The notes below the pieces were generated by a model. That model saw only the letters and a program-made list of their open reading frames with translations, ran no database searches and was not told the origin of the DNA. From positions 1 to 5,089 of the forward strand of contig JACDBP010000257.1 of the NCBI GenBank assembly GCA_013694835.1: a stretch of DNA of 5,089 nucleotides, written 5' to 3'. The position numbers and the translations under genes were made by a program. Below, in pieces: positions 1 through 5,089 of this stretch. This stretch comes from Chloroflexota bacterium. Its GTDB lineage: Bacteria; Chloroflexota; Limnocylindria; Limnocylindrales; CSP1-4. Numbering within the stretch: position 1 is the first letter of the stretch; every line of letters begins with the position of its first letter.

Positions 1-369
1 GCGCCAGACCGCGCGGACGAGGAGCATGTCCATCGGCTGGTCCCCGTCAGGTGCAACGGCGGCCGGTGGCGGCTCGGTGCTCTCCCGCCGGAGGCGACGC
101 CAAAGCGACGTCGCGTGGTTCAGTGCCACGCGAGCCACCCAGCCGACGCGGTTCGGGTGGTGTGAGACACGTTCCCAGTCGGAGTACGCGCGCGCGAACG
201 CCTCCTGGACCGCATCTTCAGCGCGATGCGGGTCGCGCACCGTGAGCAGGACCACCCGGTAGACGTCGTCCCGGGAGCGAGCGTAGAAGTCGGCGAAGTC
301 GCGGGTCGTCTCGCGACGCTCCGCCATCTCCACCGGCGTTGCCTGCACTCGTGTGTCCGTCAGCTCCAT
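1..369 (-). CDS. ECF-type RNA polymerase sigma factor, N-terminal part (cut by window edge)
   Basis: Reading the minus strand from the ATG at 369 gives an uninterrupted 123-residue frame that runs off the left edge, so region 4 is outside the window. Residues 25-68 match sigma-70 region 2.1-2.3: FADFYARSRDDVYRVV, then the acidic DPHRAEDAVQEAFARAY core-binding helix typical of ECF factors. Residues 73-96 (NRVGWVARVALNHA, then SLWRRLRRE) match region 2.4 and the basic end of the domain. A Pro/Ala-rich linker (about 97-112) leads into MDMLLVRAVWR, which looks like the start of region 4. ECF sigma factors direct RNA polymerase to stress or envelope-response promoters. No anti-sigma gene is visible; it could lie beyond the edge. 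Alternative starts are an in-frame GTG at 384 and an ATG at 327. I prefer 369 because region 2 begins about 25 residues in. The ECF subgroup cannot be assigned without region 4. Confidence 0.93.
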   Translation of the reverse strand, partial: MELTDTRVQATPVEMAERRETTRDFADFYARSRDDVYRVVLLTVRDPHRAEDAVQEAFARAYSDWERVSHHPNRVGWVARVALNHATSLWRRLRRESTEPPPAAVAPDGDQPMDMLLVRAVWR

Positions 370-375
370 GTCCCA

Positions 376-404
376 CTCACGCACCAGGGAGTCGCAACGC
401 TTAC
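376..404 (-). promoter_or_regulatory. Candidate ECF-type promoter of the sigma-factor gene
   Basis: On the minus strand, GTAAGC (399-404) and CGTGAG (376-381) are separated by 17 nt. This resembles the general ECF promoter layout of an AAC-like -35 element and a CGT-containing -10 element. The -10 candidate ends 6 nt before the ATG at 369, so transcription would begin at or next to the start codon. If real, it would fit autoregulation, which is common for ECF factors. The match is short, the -35 has AAG rather than AAC, and it was found by eye, so it is tentative. Confidence 0.3.
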
Positions 405-435
405 ACGGATCGCTGGGCGCCGCCGGGGCCGGCGA

Positions 436-441
436 TACACT
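436..441 (+). promoter_or_regulatory. Candidate -10 element for a leaderless HD-hydrolase transcript
   Basis: TACACT (consensus TANNNT) lies exactly 7 nt before the ATG at 449. This is the spacing expected when transcription starts on the first base of the start codon. No good TTGACA-like -35 is seen 16-18 nt upstream, and there is no purine-rich Shine-Dalgarno sequence between this element and the ATG. The sequence lies in the 79-bp region shared with the divergent sigma-factor gene. Confidence 0.45.
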
Positions 442-448
442 CGGCCGC

Positions 449-1939
449 ATGCCAGCGCACCCGTTCGAGGCCGTCAACCTCATCAGCGACCCGATCCACG
501 GGTACATCGAGCTGACGAAACGGGTCGCACCCGCCGGTGCCGTGGTCGAGGGCGGCGCCGGACACCCGGACCGGCCCGCGGAATCGGTGGCCGAGGAGGA
601 CCTGCTCGACACGCCGTGGGTCCAGCGGCTGCGCCGGATCAGCCAGCTGCAGAGCGCCCGCTGGGTCTTCCCCACGGCCGAGCACAGCCGGTTCACGCAC
701 GGGCTCGGGGTGATGCACGAAGCCGGCCTGTGGGCTGCCGCGCTCTACCCGTCGCTGCGAGAGACGCTGGTGGCGGACACGCTTGCGGAGGGACCCGCCT
801 CGGAAGATCCGATCCCCTCGGAAGCGCTCGTCGTCGAGACGATGCGCGTCGCCGGCCTGCTGCACGACGTCGGGCATGGCCCGTTCGCGCACTTCTTCGA
901 CGACCACGTGCTCTCGCGCTTCGCTGCCCCACCACACGTCAGTCGCGACCCCGCGAAGCGGCTCAGCCACGAGGACCTGAGCCAGGCGATCATCGAGCTC
1001 GAGCTCGGTGGGCTCATCCGCGAGCTGCGCCGGGCACCGGCCCGGACGCTCGAGGGCGGTGGGTTCGAGTCGGGCGAATCGATCGATCCGCGCTGGGTCA
1101 GCTTCCTCGTCTCCAAGCCGCCGCTGGCGGACCCGGCGATGCCACTCTGGGTCCGGCGGCTGCAGCCGTTGTTCTCCGGGGTGTTCACCGTCGACAACCT
1201 CGACTACGTCCGCCGGGATGCATACATGACTGGCGTCGCGTCCGGCCCCATCGACGCGGAGCGGCTGCGCCGCTACTCCTTCATGACCTCTCGCGGCCTG
1301 GCCCTCTACGAGCCGGGCCTGGGAGCGCTGGAGCAGTTCCTGACGGCGCGCCTGTACCTCTACGACACGATCTATTTCCATCGCACGGTCCGGGCCATCG
1401 ACCTCGACCTGGCCGAGGCGTTCGGGCCGTCGATCCGGGCGATCTTCGGCGACGGCGACCCGCTCACGCGCCTCGGCGACTACCTCGCGCTGGACGAGTA
1501 CGCCCTGCTCCACCAGGCTGCCCTGTGGGCGCGCGGGGAGATGCTCACCGGGAGCCCCGAGCCGGGCGACAGCCGGGTGACAGCGCGCATCGGCGAGCTC
1601 TGGCGCGGGATCCTGCTGCGCCGGCCGGGCTGGCGCGCCGTGCGCGAGGTGCGGCGGCACTTCCGCGCGGACGATCTGGCGGATGGAGCCGTCGAGCGTC
1701 TGAGGGCTGAGCTGCTCGCTCCCGGGACGGAGGGCACGTCCGCGTCGGAGCTGCGGGTAGACCTGGCCGAGGCGGACAGCGGCCCGTACGCTCGACTCGA
1801 CAGCGGCGGGCAGCTGATCGTCGCCCGGCGCGACGGCACGCTGGACACGACGGCCGTCTCGGCGCTCCTCGAGCGGCTCCCGGCGCTGGTGGTCATCGGT
1901 CGGCTATACGAGCCCAGCGTCCGCGAAGCCCCGGTCTGA
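449..1939 (+). CDS. HD-superfamily phosphohydrolase, SAMHD1/YwfO type (probable dNTP triphosphohydrolase)
   Basis: This 496-residue protein belongs to the COG1078 HD-domain family, which includes human SAMHD1 and Bacillus YwfO. Characterised members cleave dNTPs to deoxynucleoside plus triphosphate in the cytoplasm; the substrate here is inferred. Family signatures in order are SDPIHGYIEL (13-22), TPWVQRLRRISQL (55-67), VFPTAEHSRFTHGLGV (73-88), LLHDVGHGPFAHFFD (137-151), SHED (173-176) and VDNLDYVRRDAYMTG (248-262). By alignment with SAMHD1 H167, H206/D207 and D311, the metal ligands are H84, H139/D140 and D252, all present. The C-terminal tail (about 385-496) ends in the RLYEPS segment usual for bacterial members. 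The frame is open back to 353, but the ATG at 449 is chosen because homology starts about 10 residues later and a -10-like element sits 7 nt upstream. About 23 extra residues occur between the IHG motif and QRLRR compared with SAMHD1. Confidence 0.93.
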   Translation: MPAHPFEAVNLISDPIHGYIELTKRVAPAGAVVEGGAGHPDRPAESVAEEDLLDTPWVQRLRRISQLQSARWVFPTAEHSRFTHGLGVMHEAGLWAAALYPSLRETLVADTLAEGPASEDPIPSEALVVETMRVAGLLHDVGHGPFAHFFDDHVLSRFAAPPHVSRDPAKRLSHEDLSQAIIELELGGLIRELRRAPARTLEGGGFESGESIDPRWVSFLVSKPPLADPAMPLWVRRLQPLFSGVFTVDNLDYVRRDAYMTGVASGPIDAERLRRYSFMTSRGLALYEPGLGALEQFLTARLYLYDTIYFHRTVRAIDLDLAEAFGPSIRAIFGDGDPLTRLGDYLALDEYALLHQAALWARGEMLTGSPEPGDSRVTARIGELWRGILLRRPGWRAVREVRRHFRADDLADGAVERLRAELLAPGTEGTSASELRVDLAEADSGPYARLDSGGQLIVARRDGTLDTTAVSALLERLPALVVIGRLYEPSVREAPV

Positions 1940-1956
1940 CCGGGCTCCGGCCCGCG

Positions 1957-1962
1957 TACCAT
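1957..1962 (+). promoter_or_regulatory. Candidate -10 element for a leaderless GlcD-like transcript
   Basis: TACCAT (TANNNT) lies exactly 7 nt before the ATG at 1970, the same spacing as upstream of the HD-hydrolase gene. CTGACC (1936-1941), overlapping the stop codon of the upstream gene, matches TTGACA at four of six positions, but with a short 15-nt spacer. No Shine-Dalgarno sequence is visible before the ATG. The gene could still also be reached by read-through from the upstream gene 30 nt away. Confidence 0.45.
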
Positions 1963-1969
1963 CGTCCGG

Positions 1970-3355
1970 ATGGCGATCGACACCGGCCGAACGTTCCTGG
2001 GGGCGCTCGGTGAGGCGCTGCCGGACATGCGGCTGTTGACCGACCCGGCCGACACGGAGTCCTACCGCTGGGACGAGACCGAGTACCTCCAGCCCGGCCG
2101 GCCGCTGGGCGTGGCCTTCCCACGCTCCACCGATGAAGTGGCAGCGCTGGTCCGCCTGGCCGCGCGGCACCGTACACCGCTGGTGCCCCGTGGCGCCGGC
2201 TCCGGCCTGAGCGGCGGAGCGGTGGCCGTGGAAGGCGCACTGACAGTGGTCCTCACCGAGATGGCCGCCATCCTGGAGATCGACCGCCAGAACCTCGTCG
2301 CCGTGGTCCAGCCCGGCATCATCAACGCGGCGCTCGGGCGTGCCGTGGCTGAGCATGGGCTGTTCTACCCGCCGGACCCCGCCAGCTTCGAGATCTGCAC
2401 CATCGGCGGGAACCTGGCCGAAAACTCTGGTGGCCTCCGGTGCGTGAAGTACGGCGTCACGGGCGACTTCGTGCTGGGACTCGAGGTCGTGCTCGCGGAC
2501 GGCGCGGTCATCCGAACCGGCGGCAAGAGCCTCAAGGACGTCGCCGGGTACGACCTGACCCAGCTGTTCGTGGGCTCCGAGGGAACGCTGGGCATCATCA
2601 CGGAGGCGACCCTTCGGCTGATGCCTGCGCCACCACCGAAGCTGACCCTCCTCGCCTTCTTCGCCGACGTCCCGGCGGCCGGCGACGCGGTCGGTCGGAT
2701 CTTCGATGCCGGGGTGGTGCCCGTGACCCTGGAGCTGATGGACGGCTTCACCGTCCGGGCGGTCGACGACTGGCATCAGCTGGGTCTGGACCGCACGGCA
2801 GGCGCGATGCTGATGATCGAATCGGACGCTGGTGGTGCCGCCGCGGAACGGGAGCTGGATGCTGCCGCGCAGGCCTGTGAGGCAGCCGGTGCCACCTCGC
2901 TCGTGCGCGCCGCGGACGCCACCGAGGCGGACTGGCTTCGCCAGGCCCGGCGCGCCGCACACGGGGCGCTCGAGCGAGCCGGCGTGGCACGGATGGACGA
3001 CGTCGGCGTGCCGCGGAGCAGGATCCCGGAGATGCTCGCGGCGATCGAGCGGATCTCCGCGGCGCACGGTCTGCCTGTCGGCGTCTTCGGGCACGCCGGC
3101 GACGGGAATCTGCACCCGACGTTCGTCGTCGACCGTGAGGACCCGACGGCAGAGGCGCGCATCAACACCGCTCGGAGCGCCATCTACGACGCCGCCATCG
3201 CGCTTGGCGGCACGATCACGGGCGAGCACGGCACGGGCGTGGCGAAACGCGCGTACCTGGAGCGTCAGCGCGGCTCCGATGCCGTCCGTGTGATGCGGGC
3301 CATCAAGCACGCCCTCGACCCGGATGGGCTGCTCAACCCGGGCAAGGTGCTGTAA
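1970..3355 (+). CDS. GlcD-type FAD-linked 2-hydroxyacid dehydrogenase/oxidase
   Basis: This complete 461-residue protein is of normal length for the GlcD / D-lactate dehydrogenase / D-2-hydroxyglutarate dehydrogenase family (FAD_binding_4 plus FAD-oxidase C). It would oxidise a 2-hydroxyacid to the 2-oxoacid using non-covalent FAD. The N-terminal FAD domain shows AFPRSTDEVAALVRLA (49-64), PRGAGSGLSGGA (73-84), QPGI (114-117), YPPDPAS then TIGGNLAENSGGLRCVKYGV (133-163), GGKSLKDVAGYDLTQLFVGSEGTLGIITEATL (184-215; motif positions only). The C-terminal domain has GHAGDGNLHP (374-383), GTITGEHGTG (414-423) and NPGKVL at the end. H375, H382 and E419 match the metal ligands H434, H441 and E475 of human D-2-hydroxyglutarate dehydrogenase. 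No GlcE or GlcF partner is visible, so the annotation stays at family level: glycolate, D-lactate and D-2-hydroxyglutarate are all possible substrates. It lies 30 nt after the HD-hydrolase gene. Confidence 0.93.
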   Translation: MAIDTGRTFLGALGEALPDMRLLTDPADTESYRWDETEYLQPGRPLGVAFPRSTDEVAALVRLAARHRTPLVPRGAGSGLSGGAVAVEGALTVVLTEMAAILEIDRQNLVAVVQPGIINAALGRAVAEHGLFYPPDPASFEICTIGGNLAENSGGLRCVKYGVTGDFVLGLEVVLADGAVIRTGGKSLKDVAGYDLTQLFVGSEGTLGIITEATLRLMPAPPPKLTLLAFFADVPAAGDAVGRIFDAGVVPVTLELMDGFTVRAVDDWHQLGLDRTAGAMLMIESDAGGAAAERELDAAAQACEAAGATSLVRAADATEADWLRQARRAAHGALERAGVARMDDVGVPRSRIPEMLAAIERISAAHGLPVGVFGHAGDGNLHPTFVVDREDPTAEARINTARSAIYDAAIALGGTITGEHGTGVAKRAYLERQRGSDAVRVMRAIKHALDPDGLLNPGKVL

Positions 3356-3394
3356 GGCCCGTTCGCCCTCGGCGGCGGCGGTCGAGCTCGGGGA

Positions 3395-3811
3395 TCAGGT
3401 CCCGGGATCCGCCCGAACGGCGGTCACCAGCAGCAGGAACGAGGTCTCCAGCACGTCGATCCCCGCGATGACGAGGCCGGCGATGATCGGCAGCGGCGAG
3501 GCGAGGAACCAACCTGCCGCTGCCGCAAAGGCGGCGACCGCCAGGAAGACGATGCGGACGCTGCGCACCAGCGTCGCCGGCCCCGAGGCCTCCCCGAGCC
3601 GCTCCGAGGCGCGCGCGACAAGCACCAGCCCCAGGAGGCCCGCGGCCGTCCCGAGGAGCACGCGGATGAAGGGCGGCGGGCTCACCAGCAGCTCGTTGAG
3701 TGCCCGGTCCCACCCCGCCACGGTGCCAATCGTGATGGCCAGCAGGCCGAGCGCCATCGGCAGCAGGCGACGCAGCCAGCCGGCATCGCCGGCACCAGGC
3801 AGGACGGCCAT
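3395..3811 (-). CDS. Small four-helix membrane protein of unknown function
   Basis: I do not recognise this 138-residue protein. Its composition supports a real gene. There are four hydrophobic segments at about 15-34 (LLPMALGLLAITIGTVAGW), 48-66 (FIRVLLGTAAGLLGLVLVA), 84-104 (SVRIVFLAVAAFAAAAGWFL) and 106-131 (PLPIIAGLVIAGIDVLETSF onward). Short hydrophilic loops separate them: RASERLGEASGPATLVR (67-83) between segments 2 and 3, and a Pro-rich turn before segment 4. The last segment carries D119 and E122 within or near the membrane. The start lies 2 nt after the stop codon of the M1 peptidase, with no clear Shine-Dalgarno sequence, which suggests translational coupling within one operon. A membrane anchor or accessory role for the peptidase is possible but unproven. 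The stop is convergent with the GlcD-like gene, 39 bp away. Confidence 0.72.
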   Translation of the reverse strand: MAVLPGAGDAGWLRRLLPMALGLLAITIGTVAGWDRALNELLVSPPPFIRVLLGTAAGLLGLVLVARASERLGEASGPATLVRSVRIVFLAVAAFAAAAGWFLASPLPIIAGLVIAGIDVLETSFLLLVTAVRADPGT

Positions 3812-3813
3812 CG

Positions 3814-5089
3814 TCAGAAGAAGTAGCGCGCGAACCGCGTGCGGTAGGTCGGCTCGAGATCCTGCGGGGTGTGCTCGTCCAGCGTCCGTAGCAGCTGCTC
3901 CGTGCCGCCGAGCTTGAAGCGCCAGGTGGCGTAGTAGTCGCGGAGCCCGGCCCAGAACGCGATGCCGCCGATCCGCTGTCGGAGGTCATCCAGGAAGTTC
4001 CCGCCCTGGATGTAGACGATCTCGTAGTAGCAGGCGCCGGAGTAGCGGTAGATGCTCAGGTCGAGCCGAGAGGTGGAGCAGTTGCTGCTGCGCCGGAGGT
4101 CCAGCGCGAAGCGAGTCAGGAAGTCGGCGGCCGCTTCGTCGGCATACGGCTCGGACGCCTGGTCGTTGCCGACCGTGGCATAGAACCACTGGTGAGCCGT
4201 CTCGTGCGTGACGAGATAGCGCAGGCTCGAGGTGGCGGTCCCGGACGGTATCCAGATGTGGCCCGGCGATTCGAGGCCGTATCCGGCGCCCGATTGGCCG
4301 ATGATGAAGTCGGGGTAAGGGTACCGCCCGACGAGGCTCTCGAAGCGGCTGATCGCGTCCCTGGCGGCCGTCATGATCGTCGATGCGGAACCGGTGCGGA
4401 AATAGACCACGATGCGCGTGTCGCCGGCATACCCCGTCGAGGTTCGGTAGTCCGGAGCCGCGGTGAAGTTGAAGTCCCGGACGTTCGACGCCTCGAACAC
4501 CTGCACCAACCCGCTGGTGCTGGTGCGCCGGCCGGTGGAGGCGATGCGCAGCGTGCGGTCCGTGGTGAAGGTCACCTTGACGCTCGGGCTGACGGGTGTG
4601 ACATACGGATCGCCGAAGTTGGGACGATCGAACGCCCTTGGCTTGCTGATCCAGGGGATCCAGCGATAGCCCTGGACGACGCCGTTCGCCTTGGCGAACA
4701 TCCAGTCGGAGCCACCCGTTGACGTATTGAACCAGCCCGTGTAGCCGATGCGGACCGGCACTGTGCCGCCGTCCGCGAGCACGCCACCGAGCGGCACGCG
4801 CAGGGTCTGGTCGATGACGGTCACGGTGACGGGATCGCCGTCGACCTTCGCCTGGTCCAGTCGCATCCGGCCGATCCGCGCCGGTGCGAGGTTCAGCTCC
4901 AGGTAGTCGATCGGCCCCCCGGAGGTGTTCTGGACGCTGAGGTCCGCGACCACCGAGATGCTCGGCACATCGAAGCGGAGCGTGGCGCGGACGTCATAAC
5001 TGGCCGTCAGCGAGACGCTGGTCCGGTCGACGGCCCCGGCGCGAAGGACGCCGGCGGCGGCGGGCAGCGACGCGGCCCCGGAGGCGGCC
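3814..5089 (-). CDS. M1-family zinc metallopeptidase, secreted or anchored (5' end cut by window edge)
   Basis: The frame stays open from the stop at 3814 to the right edge, giving 424 visible residues (numbered from the codon at 5086-5088). The true start is outside. An internal GTG at 4968 is not a plausible start because the beta-domain sequence (SLTASYDVRATLRFDV) already runs upstream of it. Residues about 24-240 form the M1 N-terminal beta domain, including YRWIPW and RDFNFTAAPDYR. The catalytic domain has GYGLESPG (about 269-276), corresponding to the GxMEN substrate motif. It also has HETAH (295-299) followed by 18 residues and E318 in PYADEAAADF, giving the complete zinc site H295, H299, E318 with general base E296. 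Y359 in YIQGGNFLDDLRQRIG aligns with the catalytic tyrosine before the YxKG-like segment. M1 enzymes are mostly aminopeptidases. The Ala/Gly-rich visible N terminus and only two cysteines (C337, C353) suggest an extracytoplasmic protein. It ends soon after the catalytic domain, lacking the long C-terminal domain of PepN. Confidence 0.92.
   Translation of the reverse strand, partial: AASGAASLPAAAGVLRAGAVDRTSVSLTASYDVRATLRFDVPSISVVADLSVQNTSGGPIDYLELNLAPARIGRMRLDQAKVDGDPVTVTVIDQTLRVPLGGVLADGGTVPVRIGYTGWFNTSTGGSDWMFAKANGVVQGYRWIPWISKPRAFDRPNFGDPYVTPVSPSVKVTFTTDRTLRIASTGRRTSTSGLVQVFEASNVRDFNFTAAPDYRTSTGYAGDTRIVVYFRTGSASTIMTAARDAISRFESLVGRYPYPDFIIGQSGAGYGLESPGHIWIPSGTATSSLRYLVTHETAHQWFYATVGNDQASEPYADEAAADFLTRFALDLRRSSNCSTSRLDLSIYRYSGACYYEIVYIQGGNFLDDLRQRIGGIAFWAGLRDYYATWRFKLGGTEQLLRTLDEHTPQDLEPTYRTRFARYFF

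Noticed and set aside
994..1007. Perfect 14-bp palindrome CGAGCTCGAGCTCG
   Set aside because: It encodes the Glu-Leu-Glu-Leu stretch of the HD hydrolase with common high-GC codons. Its position mid-gene gives no reason to call it an operator or attachment site.
401..1660. Long open frame of 419 codons on the minus strand
   Set aside because: It lies fully antisense to the HD hydrolase, whose motifs are unmistakable. Its translation is rich in Arg, Ala, Gly and Pro with no domain signature, as expected of a high-GC shadow frame.
226..1710. Long open frame of 494 codons on the plus strand
   Set aside because: It overlaps the HD gene in another frame and the sigma factor antisense; the translation is Arg/Pro/Ala-rich noise.
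1904..3310. Long open frame of 468 codons on the minus strand
   Set aside because: Antisense to the GlcD-like gene, with His/Arg/Gly-rich low-information translation and no recognisable motif; a shadow of high third-position GC.
3383..3410. CGAGCTCG palindrome and short GGATC/GATCC stem near the convergent gene ends
   Set aside because: I considered a terminator, but the stems are only 4-5 bp, there is no U-tract on either strand, and the second stem overlaps the end of the membrane-protein gene.
3333..3989. Alternative minus-strand frame across the membrane protein and peptidase end
   Set aside because: It conflicts with both better-supported genes, and its product is Arg/Ser/Gly-rich without hydrophobic segments or motifs.
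4966..4968. GTG at 4968 as the start of the M1 peptidase
   Set aside because: The frame stays open to the window edge, and the residues before the GTG continue the M1 beta-domain pattern, so the gene starts outside the window.

Overview
The window is a high-GC chromosomal stretch with tightly packed genes. The high GC, probable leaderless gene starts, an ECF sigma factor and a secreted M1 peptidase would suit a high-GC Chloroflexota (Limnocylindria-like) or actinobacterial genome. No marker gene settles the phylum, so this is a weak inference.

Layout: (1) 1-369, minus strand: the N-terminal 123 residues of an ECF-type RNA polymerase sigma factor, cut by the left window edge. (2) 370-448: a 79-bp divergent promoter region. 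(3) 449-1939, plus strand: a complete HD-superfamily phosphohydrolase of the SAMHD1/YwfO (COG1078) type, probably a dNTP triphosphohydrolase. (4) 1970-3355, plus strand: a complete GlcD-type FAD-linked 2-hydroxyacid dehydrogenase/oxidase. (5) 3356-3394: a 39-bp convergent gap with no convincing terminator. (6) 3395-3811, minus strand: a small protein with four predicted membrane segments, of unknown function. (7) 3814-5089, minus strand: most of an M1-family zinc metallopeptidase with intact HEXXH-X18-E, cut at its N terminus by the right window edge.

The peptidase and the membrane protein lie 2 nt apart and form an evident operon running leftwards. The HD hydrolase and the GlcD-like enzyme are co-directional and 30 nt apart. 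Both have a TANNNT -10-like hexamer exactly 7 nt before the ATG, which suggests each is transcribed as a leaderless mRNA. The sigma-factor gene may follow the same logic from an ECF-like promoter.

No mobile element, CRISPR array, RNA gene or defence system is visible. The families are all recognisable, and I see no convincing undescribed system. The points worth a second look are the leaderless start architecture, a 23-residue insertion in the HD enzyme, and the variant substrate motif, possible disulfide and uncharacterised membrane partner of the M1 peptidase.
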